DNA of 64,000 bases from Streptomyces sp. Edi4 (GCF_040253615.1 NZ_JBEJGY010000004.1:5828001-5892000), one strand, 5' to 3'. Positions 8,372 through 17,125 are shown, numbered from the stretch's first letter. Translations and numbers: made by a program. The notes: a model not told the origin generated them from the letters alone.

Positions 8372-9520
8372 TTAAGTGACGTCGAGTTCGAGGACGCGGT
8401 CGTCGCCGGGCCGGGGCGTGCCGCGCGAGTCGGTGTTGTCGGTGAGCACCCACAGCTTTCCGGTCCCGGCCGCGAGCACGGTGCGCAGCCGCCCGTACTG
8501 GCCGGTCAGGAACGCCTCGGGCGCGGCGAGCGGCCTGGTGCCGTCCAGCGGGACGCGCCACAGGCGTTCGCCCTTGAGCGCGGCAAGCCACACCGAGCCC
8601 CCCGAGACGGCGATGCCGCTGGGCGAGGCCTCGGAGGTCTTCCACTGGACGACCGGGTCGGTGTATCCGGGCTTGCCGCCCCGGCCCTCCACCACGGGCC
8701 AGCCGTAGTTCTTGCCCGGTTCGATGAAGTTGAGCTCGTCGAAGGTGTCCTGCCCGAACTCCGAGGCCCACAGCCGGTTCTGGCCGTCCCAGGCCAGGCC
8801 CTGCACATTGCGGTGCCCCGGGGAGTAGACGACGGAGTCCGCGTCCGGGTTGCCGTAGGCGGGCCCGCCGTCGGGCGTCATCCGAAGGATCTTGCCGGCG
8901 AGCGACTTGGCGTCCTGGGCGAGGCCGCGCTCGCCCGTCTCGCCGGTCCCGGCGTAGAGCATCCGGTCGGGCCCGAAGGCGATCCGGCCGCCGTTGTGGA
9001 TCGCGCCCTTGGGGATCCCGCGCAGGATCGTGTCCGGCGCCCCCAGCTGCTCGCCCGCCGGCCGCTTCGGATCGTAGATCATCCGCGCGATGCGGTTGTC
9101 GGACTCGGTGGTGAAGTACGCGTAGACCAGGTGGTCCGATGCGTACGTGGGGGACAGGGCGAGCCCGAGGAGGCCGCCCTCGCCCTGGTGGGCGACGCCG
9201 GGCACGCTGCCCACGGCGGTCTTGGCGCCGTCGGTGGTGTCCACGCGCAGCACGGATCCGTCGTCACGCGAGCCGACGAGCAGCCCGCCCTCGGGCAGGG
9301 CCACCAGACCCCAGGGCGACTTCAGGTCCTGGGTGAGGGTCCTGACCACGTGCACCGAGCCCTTGGCGGGCGGGAGTTGTACGGTGGGCGTCGCGCTCGG
9401 GGACGCCGCGCGTCCGGAGGCTGCGCCCGGGCCGTGCGGCCGCGGGGACCCGGAGGAGCAGCCGGCCGCGAGCACGAGAGCGGCCGCCGCCAGGGCCGCA
9501 GCCGCGGTGGTTCCTCGCAC
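8372..9520 (-). CDS. PQQ-dependent sugar dehydrogenase lipoprotein (glucose/sorbosone dehydrogenase family)
   Basis: 382 aa from GTG 9520, with AAGGGA upstream on the minus strand. The signal peptide ends in lipobox L-A-A-G-C with Cys21, so it is predicted to be lipid-anchored outside the membrane. The mature part is a GSDH six-bladed propeller: 'LTQDLKSPWGLVALPEGGLLVGSRDDGSVLRV', 'HQGEGGLLGLALSP', 'IPKGAIHNGGRIAFGPDRMLYAGTGE', 'GHRNVQGLAWDGQNRLWASEFG..FDELN'. These carry the His/Arg/Asn positions used for PQQ and Ca2+ in soluble aldose dehydrogenases. The physiological substrate is unknown. No PQQ synthesis genes are visible nearby. Confidence 0.88.
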   Translation of the reverse strand: MRGTTAAAALAAAALVLAAGCSSGSPRPHGPGAASGRAASPSATPTVQLPPAKGSVHVVRTLTQDLKSPWGLVALPEGGLLVGSRDDGSVLRVDTTDGAKTAVGSVPGVAHQGEGGLLGLALSPTYASDHLVYAYFTTESDNRIARMIYDPKRPAGEQLGAPDTILRGIPKGAIHNGGRIAFGPDRMLYAGTGETGERGLAQDAKSLAGKILRMTPDGGPAYGNPDADSVVYSPGHRNVQGLAWDGQNRLWASEFGQDTFDELNFIEPGKNYGWPVVEGRGGKPGYTDPVVQWKTSEASPSGIAVSGGSVWLAALKGERLWRVPLDGTRPLAAPEAFLTGQYGRLRTVLAAGTGKLWVLTDNTDSRGTPRPGDDRVLELDVT

Positions 9521-9605
9521 GGTGGTGAGTCCCTTCGACGGAGTCGATCGGCGGAGTCGATGCGCTGGGGACCATTGTGCGGTCCCGGTCCGTGCGGCGC
9601 GCCGG

Positions 9606-9685
9606 TAGTCGCGGGCCACCGGGCGCCGGTCAGTCGCGGGCCGTCGGTCAGTCGCGGGCCGCCGGGCCCGGGTCAGTCGCGGGCC
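9606..9685. repeat. Reiterated 13-bp unit at the 3' end of the aldo/keto reductase gene
   Basis: TCAGTCGCGGGCC occurs at 9630-9642, 9648-9660 and 9673-9685, plus TAGTCGCGGGCC at 9606-9617. The copy at 9673 encodes the last residues and stop (ARD*) of the reductase on the minus strand, so the stop-codon region appears to have been duplicated downstream. Confidence 0.7.
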
Positions 9686-10686
9686 GCAGGCAGTGCCGCG
9701 AGGTCACCGAGGTCGCGGGGCGTGAGGGAGAGCTCTGCCGCGCGGGCGTTCTCGCGCACCCACTCCTCGCGCTTGGCCCCGGGCACGGGTATGACCTGGG
9801 CACCGACGCGCAGCAGCCAGGCGAGCGCCACCTGTCCCGGCGTCGCCCCGTGCCGCTCGGCTATCCGGCGCAGGCCCGCCACCACGGGCTGGTTGGCGGC
9901 CATCATCTCCGCCGTGAAGCGGGGGTGGCGGGCCCGGATGTCGTCCGGCTCGAAGCCCTGGCCCGGGGTGAGGGTGCCGGTCAGGAAGCCGTTGCCGAGC
10001 GGCATCGCGGCGAGCAGCGCGACGCCGCGTGGTGTGCACCACGGCAGCAGCGCGTCCAGCGCCTCCCGCGACCACACGGACAGCTCCGCCTGCACGGCCG
10101 CGACCGGGAACACCTGCTGCACCCGCCCGAGCAGGCGTACCGTCGACTCGTACCGGCCCACGTGCAGTCCGTGCACCCCGGCCGCGGGCGCCGTGCGCCG
10201 TACCGCCCGGGCGCCCATCGCGCTGAGCCCGAGCGCCCGTACCTTCCCCGCCGTGACCAGCTCCGCCATCGCCCCCCAGGTCTCCTCGACGGGGACCTCG
10301 GGGTCGGCGCGGTGCAGCAGGTACAGGTCGATGACCTCGGTCCCCAGGCGCCGCAGCGACGCGTCGCAGGCCCGACGCACGTACCCGGGGCGGCCGTTGG
10401 CCACCACATGCTGGTCGCCGCCCACCAGGAGCCCGCACTTGGTGGTGACGAACGCCTCGTCCCTGCGCTCCTTGAGGACCCGGCCGATCAGGAGCTCGTT
10501 GGTGAACGGGCCGTACATGTCGGCGGTGTCCAGCAGGTTCGAGCCGGTGTCGAGCGCGGCGTGCAGGGCCCGCACGGAGCGTTCCAGGTCCTGTTGCGAG
10601 CGGGTGTAGCCCCAGCTCATCGGCATGCAGCCGAGCCCGATCGCACCCGCCCGCAGGGCCCCCGCCCCGATTGTCCTGCGCTCCAC
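9673..10686 (-). CDS. Aldo/keto reductase
   Basis: 337 aa from GTG 10686, preceded by GGGAGGGA on its strand. AKR TIM-barrel hallmarks: N-terminal 'LGCMPMSWGY', catalytic Asp/Tyr in 'NLLDTADMYGP', catalytic Lys in 'FVTTKCGL', His in 'IDLYLLHRADPEVPVEETWGAMAELVTAGKVRALGLS', and the C-terminal NADP loop 'QVIPVPGAKREEWVRENARA'. It is closest to the AKR13-like yeast/actinobacterial group. It would reduce aldehydes or ketones with NADPH. It is divergent (74 bp) from the hydroxyacid dehydrogenase gene, so the two may share a control region. Confidence 0.88.
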   Translation of the reverse strand: MERRTIGAGALRAGAIGLGCMPMSWGYTRSQQDLERSVRALHAALDTGSNLLDTADMYGPFTNELLIGRVLKERRDEAFVTTKCGLLVGGDQHVVANGRPGYVRRACDASLRRLGTEVIDLYLLHRADPEVPVEETWGAMAELVTAGKVRALGLSAMGARAVRRTAPAAGVHGLHVGRYESTVRLLGRVQQVFPVAAVQAELSVWSREALDALLPWCTPRGVALLAAMPLGNGFLTGTLTPGQGFEPDDIRARHPRFTAEMMAANQPVVAGLRRIAERHGATPGQVALAWLLRVGAQVIPVPGAKREEWVRENARAAELSLTPRDLGDLAALPAARD

Positions 10687-10747
10687 CTGGCCGGATCCCT
10701 CCCTCGTCGCTCCCCAAACTAACCTCTGGCCCCAGGAGCCCTTCGCA

Positions 10748-10760
10748 TAGCCTCCTGACC
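10748..10760 (+). promoter_or_regulatory. Leaderless -10 for the hydroxyacid dehydrogenase
   Basis: TAGCCT (10748-10753) lies 7 nt before ATG 10761 and there is no Shine-Dalgarno sequence. A weak -35 (CTCTGG) lies about 17 bp further up. Transcription should start at or next to the A of ATG. Confidence 0.5.
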
Positions 10761-11702
10761 ATGAGCGCAGACGTGTGGATCCCCTTCGACCCGGCCGGGC
10801 TGCCGGGCCTTCCCGACACCCTCGACTTCCGGGTCTGGGACGGCGGCCCCGACTTCCCGGCCGACCCCGCCGACTGCGCCGTCTACGTGGTCCCGTACAT
10901 GAAGCCCTCCGAGACCGCTGTCCGCCCGCTCGCCGCCATGACGGGCCTGCGGGTCGTGCAGACGCTGACCGCCGGCATCGACCACGTACAGCCGGGCATC
11001 GGCCTGCTGCCGGCAGGCGTACGCCTGTGCAACGCGCGCGGGGTCCACGAGGCGTCCACCGCCGAGCTGGCCCTGGCTCTGGTGCTCGCCTCGCTGCGCG
11101 GGATCCCCGGATTCGTCCGGGGTCAGGAGCGGCAGGAGTGGCGCGCGGGGTTCTATCCCGCGCTCGCCGACAAGTCGGTCCTGATCGTGGGGTACGGCGC
11201 GATCGGCGCCGCCGTCGAGGACCGGCTCGCGCCGTTCGAATGCGCGCGGGTGGCGCGCGTCGCGCGCTCCTCGCGCACCACGGAGCGCGGTGAAGTGCAC
11301 GCGTTGAGCGATCTGCCCGCCCTGCTCCCTCAGGCGGACGTCGTCATCCTCACCACCCCGCTCACCGAGCGGACGAAGGGCCTGGTGGACGCCGCGTTCC
11401 TGGACCGGCTCAAGGACGGGGCGCTGCTGGTGAACGTCGCGCGCGGTCCCGTCGTGGACACCGGGGCGCTGCTCGCCGCCCTCACCTCCGGCCGCGTCCA
11501 CGCGGCCCTCGATGTCACCGACCCCGAGCCGCTGCCGGCCGGCCACCCGCTGTGGAGCGCCCCGAACGTCCTCATCAGCCCGCACGTGGGCGGCTCCACC
11601 TCCGCTTTCGAGCCCCGCGCCAAGCGCCTGCTGACCGCTCAGCTCACCCGCTACGCCGCCGGGGAAGAGCTCGCCAACGTCGTGCTCACCACCGGGAGTT
11701 GA
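10761..11702 (+). CDS. D-isomer-specific 2-hydroxyacid dehydrogenase
   Basis: 313 aa. The N-terminal substrate domain begins 'MSADVWIPFDPAGLPGLPD'. The NAD Rossmann motif is 'VGYGAIGAAVEDRL' (~144-157). Catalytic residues: Arg in 'LLVNVARGPVVDTGALL', Glu in 'ALDVTDPEPLPAGHPLW', and His in 'PNVLISPHVGGST'. All three catalytic positions of the family are present. It would interconvert a 2-keto acid and the D-2-hydroxy acid with NAD(P)H; the substrate cannot be assigned. It resembles the glyoxylate/hydroxypyruvate reductase-like branch more than SerA because it lacks ASB/ACT domains. Confidence 0.87.
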   Translation: MSADVWIPFDPAGLPGLPDTLDFRVWDGGPDFPADPADCAVYVVPYMKPSETAVRPLAAMTGLRVVQTLTAGIDHVQPGIGLLPAGVRLCNARGVHEASTAELALALVLASLRGIPGFVRGQERQEWRAGFYPALADKSVLIVGYGAIGAAVEDRLAPFECARVARVARSSRTTERGEVHALSDLPALLPQADVVILTTPLTERTKGLVDAAFLDRLKDGALLVNVARGPVVDTGALLAALTSGRVHAALDVTDPEPLPAGHPLWSAPNVLISPHVGGSTSAFEPRAKRLLTAQLTRYAAGEELANVVLTTGS

Positions 11703-11771
11703 GCCCTCGCGCCGGTCCGGACGCGCCCCTTGCCCGCCCCCCGATGCGCCGTCACTGAGCGTAGAGGAGCT

Positions 11772-14700
11772 ATGTCCCTGAGTGACGAGACTGGTGTATC
11801 GTCCCGACCGGGGGCCGGCGCCGTGCGTCTACGGCGCGGGCGAGCGATCACTGCGAGGGGGGCGACGGGCGATGCACGGCCAATGGACGAACGATCCGAC
11901 ACGGTGGAGCCGCCTGCGGCGAGCCCGCCGCGCGCGTCGCGCGACAGCGCGCCTCGGCGGGGCGGCCACCATGGCAGTGGCCACCATGGCGGCGGCCACC
12001 CGGGTGATCGGCGGTATGGGTGCGAACGGCCCCCGGCAGCACGCCCCGTGGGTCCTGCCACGGGTCCTTGGCCCCGGCCGCCGGATCCGGCCGGGCCGGA
12101 AGCCGGCTCCGTGGCGGGGAGCGGTCCGGTGAGCGCGCCGGGCGCGGTCCTGGCCCGGCCGCCGATGACGGGAGGCGGCGGGACGGGCATGGTGTCCCAA
12201 CTTGTCCTGGCACTGATCTGTGCGGGATATGCCACCGGCGCATTCCTGGGCTGGGGTTCCGAGGAACTCGCCCTGATCATGGGCGACTTCGGCCTCTCCT
12301 GCGCGGCCATGATCGCCGCCGTCTCCTGCTTCCTGTACGCACAAGGCGACCTGAAGGAGGGCGAGACCAGCTTCCGCCCGGCGTGGCTGCTCTTCTCCTT
12401 CTCCTCCGCCATGGCCGCCTGCGGCAACGGCGTCTGGGGCTGGTACGAGGTGGTGCTGCGGCGCGGCGTGCCCAACCCGTCGGCCGCCGACTTCTTCTTC
12501 CTGTGCTTCGCGCCGCCCGCCATCGTGGGCCTGCTCGTCCTGGCCAAACGCCCGGTGACCAAAGCCGGCTGGGTCTGTCTCGCCCTGGACTCCTGGCTCA
12601 TCGGCGGCTCCCTGCTCACCCTGTCCTGGAGCCTGGCGCTGGCGCGCACCGCCCACGCGGGCGAAGGCGAGGGCGTCGCCCACGCCACCTTGACCCTCGC
12701 CTATCCGCTGCTGGACATCGTGCTGGTCAGCATGGTGCTCGCGCTGCACTTCCGGCGCTCATCGGCCAACCGCTCGGCGGTGAACACCGCGATCGCGGCG
12801 CTCGCCCTGACCGTGCTGTGTGACGCCCTGTTCACCTCGCCGCTGCTGCGCGAGCACTACCGCTCGGGCCAGCTCCTCGACGCCGGCTGGTTCGCCGGCT
12901 CCCTGCTGCTGGCCTACGCCCCCTGGGGCGCCCGCCGGATGTCCGCGGCGGCGCCGCGCAGGCCGGTCGTGGCGCCCCGCGGCGCGCCCGGCACGGCCAT
13001 GCGTCCCCGCCCGGCCGCCCCCGTCGCGACCAGGCCGCTCGCCAGCTCGCTCGCCGCGCTCACGCCCTACCTCGCGGCCGCCGTCTGCACGCTGGGGATC
13101 CTCTACAACGTGACCGAAGGGCACCGGGTCGACCGGACGGTCGTCCTCACGGGCTGCACCGTCGTGCTCGCCCTGGTGGTGCGCCAGGGCATCATGCTGC
13201 TCGACAACATCGCCCTCACTCACGAACTGGCCCAGAAGGAGAACCACTTCCGCTCCCTGGTGCAGGGATCGAGCGACGTCATCATGATCGCCGCCCCCAC
13301 CGGCATACTGCGCTACGTCAGTCCCGCCGCCGCCGGCGTCTACGGCCGGGACGCCGAGGAGCTGGTCGGCTCCGAGCTGGCCTCGCTGATCCACCCCGAG
13401 GACCTGGGCCGGGTGGTGCACGAGGTGCGGCGGTTTCTGGCGGCGCCACCCGCCGACGAGCCCACGACGCGGATCGAATGCCGCTTCAAGTCGGGCACCG
13501 GCGAGTGGCTGAACGTGGAGTCGACCGTCAACCGCCACCAGGGCGGCCTCATCCTCAACAGCCGCGACGTGACCGAACGGGTGCGCCTGCAAGCTCAGTT
13601 GGAGCACAACGCCGAGCACGACCCGCTCACCGACCTGCCCAACCGGGCCCTGTTCACCAAGCGGGTGCGCAAGGCGCTCGGCGGTCGGCGCACCACCGAC
13701 CCCGGCACCGCCGTGCTCTTCATCGACCTCGACGGGTTCAAGCAGGTCAACGACACCATCGGCCACCAGGCCGGCGACGAACTGCTCATCCAGGCCGCCC
13801 GCAGGCTCCATGAGTCCGTGCGCGCGGGCGACACCGCCGCCCGGCTCGGCGGCGACGAGTTCGCCGCGCTGATCCTCGGCGACGGCACCCGCGACCGGGC
13901 GGCCCGCGAGTACCAGGTCAAGGAGATCGCCGACCGGCTGCGCCTGACCCTCTCGCAGCCCTATCTGATCGACGGCCACGACGTCCGCGTCGCCGCCTCC
14001 ATCGGCGTCGCCTTCGCCGAGCCGGGCGTCGGCGCCGGGGAACTGCTGCGCAACGCCGACCTCGCGATGTACCGCGCCAAGAAGGGCGGCAAGAACCGGG
14101 TCGAGCTGTACGCCCCGCAGATGCAGGCCGAGGTGGTCCGCACCACCGAGCTCGCCACCCGACTGCGTACGGCTCTGAGCGACGGCGACCTCGTCGTGCT
14201 GCACCAGCCCGTCGTCGACCTCACCACCGGCGAGGTCGCCGCCGTCGCCGCCAAGGCCCGCTGGCGCTCGGCCCAGGGCATCCTGTTCACGCCGGCGGAA
14301 TTCCTGCGCGTCGCCGACGAGAGCGAGCGCGCGGGGGAGCTGGGGCGACGGCTGCTCGAAGAGGCCGTGGAGCTGGCCGCCGAACGCGGGCGCGCGGGCC
14401 TCGCCGTGCCCGTCGCGGTCCGCCTCTCGGCCCGGCGGCTGCTCGACAAGACACTGCCACCCGGCGCCGTCGAGGCCCTGCTCGCCCGGCACGGGCTGCC
14501 GCCCGGCGCCCTGATCATCGAGCTCGCCGACAGCGACCCAAGGATCTCCTTCGACGAGCTGGAGCGGCGCCTGGTGGGCCTGCGCAGGCTGGGCGTACGG
14601 ATCGCGCTCGACGGGTTCGGCAGCGGCTACGCGGCGGTCAACACCCTGCGCCGGCTCCCCATCGACCAGCTGAAACTGGACCGGGGCCTGGTGGAGGGCG

Positions 14701-15002
14701 TGGTCGAATCGGCCCGCCTCCACAAGATCACCGCAGGCCTTCTCCGGATCGCCTGCGACCTCGGGATGCAATCGGTGGCCGACGGGGTGGACGCGCCGGA
14801 GCAGGTCCTCGCGCTGCGCGCCATGGGGTGCACCCACGGCCAGGGCATGGCGTTCTCGGGACCGCTCGACGAGTTCCGGCTGCGGCGGTCCCTGCTGCGC
14901 GGCGACTTCCCGGTACCCGGCGGGGCGGCGCTCCCGGTGCTCAGTGGCCGGAGCGGACCCCTGCTCGGCTCACATAATGAGACGCCCGTCCCACCTACTT
15001 GA
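11772..15002 (+). CDS. cdgF: Membrane PAS-GGDEF-EAL c-di-GMP protein with degenerate EAL domain
   Basis: 1076 aa from ATG 11772 (AGAGGAG 3 nt upstream; ATG 11883 is an alternative). A Pro/His/Gly-rich cytoplasmic N-tail (~1-135, with 'HHGSGHHGGGHPG') precedes about ten TM helices (~140-480), a PAS domain (~490-600), GGDEF and EAL domains. GGDEF is intact (693-697) with an inhibitory RxxD site, RAGD (684-687). The EAL half has AAK (826-828) where EAL belongs, 'AVRLSAR' where the metal-binding Asn belongs, and 'LDGFGSGY' for DDFGTGY, so it probably cannot hydrolyse c-di-GMP. Its position just upstream of ilvB matches S. coelicolor CdgF as I recall. It is a predicted diguanylate cyclase with feedback inhibition; the EAL half may only bind ligand. 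Confidence 0.85.
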   Translation: MSLSDETGVSSRPGAGAVRLRRGRAITARGATGDARPMDERSDTVEPPAASPPRASRDSAPRRGGHHGSGHHGGGHPGDRRYGCERPPAARPVGPATGPWPRPPDPAGPEAGSVAGSGPVSAPGAVLARPPMTGGGGTGMVSQLVLALICAGYATGAFLGWGSEELALIMGDFGLSCAAMIAAVSCFLYAQGDLKEGETSFRPAWLLFSFSSAMAACGNGVWGWYEVVLRRGVPNPSAADFFFLCFAPPAIVGLLVLAKRPVTKAGWVCLALDSWLIGGSLLTLSWSLALARTAHAGEGEGVAHATLTLAYPLLDIVLVSMVLALHFRRSSANRSAVNTAIAALALTVLCDALFTSPLLREHYRSGQLLDAGWFAGSLLLAYAPWGARRMSAAAPRRPVVAPRGAPGTAMRPRPAAPVATRPLASSLAALTPYLAAAVCTLGILYNVTEGHRVDRTVVLTGCTVVLALVVRQGIMLLDNIALTHELAQKENHFRSLVQGSSDVIMIAAPTGILRYVSPAAAGVYGRDAEELVGSELASLIHPEDLGRVVHEVRRFLAAPPADEPTTRIECRFKSGTGEWLNVESTVNRHQGGLILNSRDVTERVRLQAQLEHNAEHDPLTDLPNRALFTKRVRKALGGRRTTDPGTAVLFIDLDGFKQVNDTIGHQAGDELLIQAARRLHESVRAGDTAARLGGDEFAALILGDGTRDRAAREYQVKEIADRLRLTLSQPYLIDGHDVRVAASIGVAFAEPGVGAGELLRNADLAMYRAKKGGKNRVELYAPQMQAEVVRTTELATRLRTALSDGDLVVLHQPVVDLTTGEVAAVAAKARWRSAQGILFTPAEFLRVADESERAGELGRRLLEEAVELAAERGRAGLAVPVAVRLSARRLLDKTLPPGAVEALLARHGLPPGALIIELADSDPRISFDELERRLVGLRRLGVRIALDGFGSGYAAVNTLRRLPIDQLKLDRGLVEGVVESARLHKITAGLLRIACDLGMQSVADGVDAPEQVLALRAMGCTHGQGMAFSGPLDEFRLRRSLLRGDFPVPGGAALPVLSGRSGPLLGSHNETPVPPT
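14973..14993 (+). promoter_or_regulatory. ilvB promoter -10 and imperfect dyad
   Basis: CATAAT (14973-14978) is the only good -10 before the leader and lies inside the 3' end of the upstream gene. It abuts TGAGACGCCCGTCCCA (14978-14993), an imperfect dyad resembling the perfect TGAGAC-CCC-GTCTCA upstream of the citramalate synthase leader. Confidence 0.4.
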
Positions 15003-15035
15003 CACCACCTGCGCGCCGGGGGGAGGGTCAATGCC

Positions 15036-15077
15036 ATGCGCACCCGAATTCTCGTACTTGGAAAGCGCGTCGGCTGA
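15036..15077 (+). CDS. ilvB leader peptide (MRTRILVLGKRVG)
   Basis: A 13-codon ORF with GGGGGAGGG 9 nt upstream. It carries a run Ile-Leu-Val-Leu and a later Val, exactly the products of the pathway encoded downstream. Leader peptides of this kind before ilvB are an established prediction for Streptomyces, Mycobacterium and Corynebacterium. Ribosome stalling at these codons on scarcity of charged tRNA(Ile/Leu/Val) would disfavour the downstream terminator. Confidence 0.85.
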   Translation: MRTRILVLGKRVG

Positions 15078-15154
15078 AGCGGAGTCCCCTGCGGACTCCG
15101 CAGACCGCACCCGACGCGCTCCCCTCGCTTGCCTCACGGCACGAGGGGTTTTTT
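15064..15154 (+). terminator. ilvB transcription attenuator
   Basis: Terminator hairpin CCCCTCG (15121-15127) / CGAGGGG (15142-15148) with an inner GCC/GGC, followed by TTTTTT (15149-15154), which is rare in this genome. AGCGCGTCGG (15064-15073), at the end of the leader ORF, is a perfect 10-nt complement of CCGACGCGCT (15111-15120), just before the terminator. Between them lies GGAGTCC/GGACTCC (15081-15099). A ribosome stalled at the Ile-Leu-Val codons would block the first pairing. Confidence 0.85.
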
Positions 15155-15230
15155 GTTGCACTGGCACCCCTCAAGCACCACCGAAGTCTTGATCGAACCC
15201 CCGCAAAAACCCTTCAGCTTCGAGAAGAGA

Positions 15231-17099
15231 ATGCCGATGACCGAGCAGGCCACCGGGGCCCACCATCCGCAGCCGCGGCCCCGTAACGGCGGACCCCAGT
15301 CCGCGACCGTTGAGCACGTCACGGGCGCGAAGTCCCTCATCCGCTCTCTCGAGGAAGTCGGGGCCGAGGTCGTGTTCGGCATCCCCGGCGGCGCGATCCT
15401 GCCGGCGTACGACCCGATGATGGACTCCACGCGGGTCCGCCACGTCCTGGTCCGCCACGAGCAGGGCGCGGGCCACGCGGCCACCGGTTACGCCCAGGCC
15501 ACGGGCAAGGTCGGCGTGTGCATGGCGACCTCGGGGCCCGGCGCCACGAACCTGGTCACCCCGATCGCCGACGCCCACATGGACTCGGTGCCGCTGGTCG
15601 CGATCACCGGCCAGGTCTCCTCCAAGGCGATCGGCACGGACGCCTTCCAGGAGGCGGACATCGTCGGCATCACGATGCCGATCACCAAGCACAACTTCCT
15701 GGTCACCAAGGCCGAGGACATCCCGCGCACCATCGCGGAGGCCTTCCACATCGCCTCCACCGGCCGCCCCGGCCCGGTCCTGGTGGACATCGCCAAGGAC
15801 GCCCTCCAGGCGAAGACCACCTTCTCCTGGCCCCCGCACACCGACCTGCCCGGCTACCGCCCCGTCACCAAGCCGCACGCCAAGCAGATCCGCGAGGCCG
15901 CGAAGCTGATCGTGTCGGCCAAGCGCCCGGTCCTGTACGTCGGCGGCGGCGTCCTGAAGTCCGGCGCGACCGCCGAGCTGAAGGTCCTCGCGGAGCTGAC
16001 CGGAGCGCCGGTCACCACCACCCTGATGGCGCTCGGCGCGTTCCCCGACAGCCACCCGCTGCACGTGGGAATGCCCGGCATGCACGGTGCCGTCACCGCC
16101 GTCACCGCGCTCCAGAAGTCGGACCTGCTCATCGCCCTCGGCACCCGCTTCGACGACCGCGTCACCGGCAAGCTGGACAGCTTCGCGCCGCTGGCCAAGG
16201 TCATCCACGCGGACATCGACCCCGCCGAGATCGGCAAGAACCGCGAGGTCGACGTCCCGATCGTGGGCGACGCGCGCGAGGTCGTCGCCGATCTGGTCCA
16301 GGCCGTCCAGGCGGAGTACTCCGAGGGCCACAAGGGCGACTACAGCGCCTGGTGGAAGGACCTCAACCGCTGGCGCGAGACCTACCCGCTCGGCTACGAC
16401 GAGCCGGACGACGGCACGCTCTCCCCCCAGCGCGTCATCCAGCGCATCGGCGAACTCGCGGACGCGGACACCATCTACGCGGCCGGCGTCGGCCAGCACC
16501 AGATGTGGGCCGCCCACTTCGTCAATTACGAACTGCCCGCCACCTGGCTCAACTCGGGCGGCGCCGGAACCATGGGCTACGCGATCCCCGCCGCCATGGG
16601 CGCCAAGGCAGGGCAGCCCGACCGCATGGTCTGGGCGATCGACGGCGACGGCTGCTTCCAGATGACCAATCAGGAACTGACCACCTGCGCGCTCAACAAC
16701 ATCCCGATCAAGGTCGCCATCATCAACAACGGCGCGCTCGGCATGGTCCGCCAGTGGCAGACCCTGTTCTACAACCAGCGCTACTCCAACACCGTGCTGC
16801 ACTCCGGCCCCGGTGACGGCATCGCCGAGGAGGGCAGGCCCAGCGGCGGCACCCGCGTCCCGGACTTCGTCAAGCTGTCCGAGGCGATGGGCTGCCACGC
16901 GATCCGCTGTGAGCGCCCCGAGGACCTGGACAAGGTCATCGAGGAGGCCAACTCGATCAACGACCGGCCCGTCGTGATCGACTTCATCGTCCACGAGGAC
17001 GCGCAGGTGTGGCCGATGGTCGCCGCCGGCACCTCCAACGACGAGGTCATGGCCGCCCGGGGCGTCCGCCCCGACTTCGGCGACAACGAAGACGACTGA
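15231..17099 (+). CDS. ilvB: Acetolactate synthase large (catalytic) subunit
   Basis: 622 aa from ATG 15231 (GAGAAGAG just upstream; ATG 15237 is an alternative). It is a ThDP enzyme of the AHAS type: 'EEVGAEVVFGIPGGAILPAYD', catalytic Glu in 'RHEQGAGHAATGYAQATG', central FAD domain 'LYVGGGVLKSGA ... GMPGMHG', and ThDP/Mg motif 'GDGCFQMTNQELTTCALNN' (~471-489). It condenses two pyruvates to acetolactate, or pyruvate with 2-ketobutyrate, the first common step of Val/Leu/Ile synthesis. The first ~25 residues (His/Pro/Arg-rich) are a typical actinobacterial extension. It is first in the ilvB-ilvN-ilvC cluster, controlled by the leader attenuator. Confidence 0.98.
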   Translation: MPMTEQATGAHHPQPRPRNGGPQSATVEHVTGAKSLIRSLEEVGAEVVFGIPGGAILPAYDPMMDSTRVRHVLVRHEQGAGHAATGYAQATGKVGVCMATSGPGATNLVTPIADAHMDSVPLVAITGQVSSKAIGTDAFQEADIVGITMPITKHNFLVTKAEDIPRTIAEAFHIASTGRPGPVLVDIAKDALQAKTTFSWPPHTDLPGYRPVTKPHAKQIREAAKLIVSAKRPVLYVGGGVLKSGATAELKVLAELTGAPVTTTLMALGAFPDSHPLHVGMPGMHGAVTAVTALQKSDLLIALGTRFDDRVTGKLDSFAPLAKVIHADIDPAEIGKNREVDVPIVGDAREVVADLVQAVQAEYSEGHKGDYSAWWKDLNRWRETYPLGYDEPDDGTLSPQRVIQRIGELADADTIYAAGVGQHQMWAAHFVNYELPATWLNSGGAGTMGYAIPAAMGAKAGQPDRMVWAIDGDGCFQMTNQELTTCALNNIPIKVAIINNGALGMVRQWQTLFYNQRYSNTVLHSGPGDGIAEEGRPSGGTRVPDFVKLSEAMGCHAIRCERPEDLDKVIEEANSINDRPVVIDFIVHEDAQVWPMVAAGTSNDEVMAARGVRPDFGDNEDD

Positions 17100-17125
17100 G
17101 AGCTGTAGGAAGAGGTAAGAGGCTC

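Noticed and set aside
12759..14837. 692-aa minus-strand frame opposite the PAS-GGDEF-EAL gene
   Set aside because: Antisense shadow; domain motifs are all on the plus strand.
14999..15004. TTGACA as a -35 for the ilvB leader
   Set aside because: No -10 at 16-19 bp downstream; CATAAT at 14973 fits better.
15031..15192. 53-codon ORF (ATG 15031) across the ilvB leader
   Set aside because: Overlaps the better-placed 13-codon leader and reads through the terminator; no branched-chain codon run.
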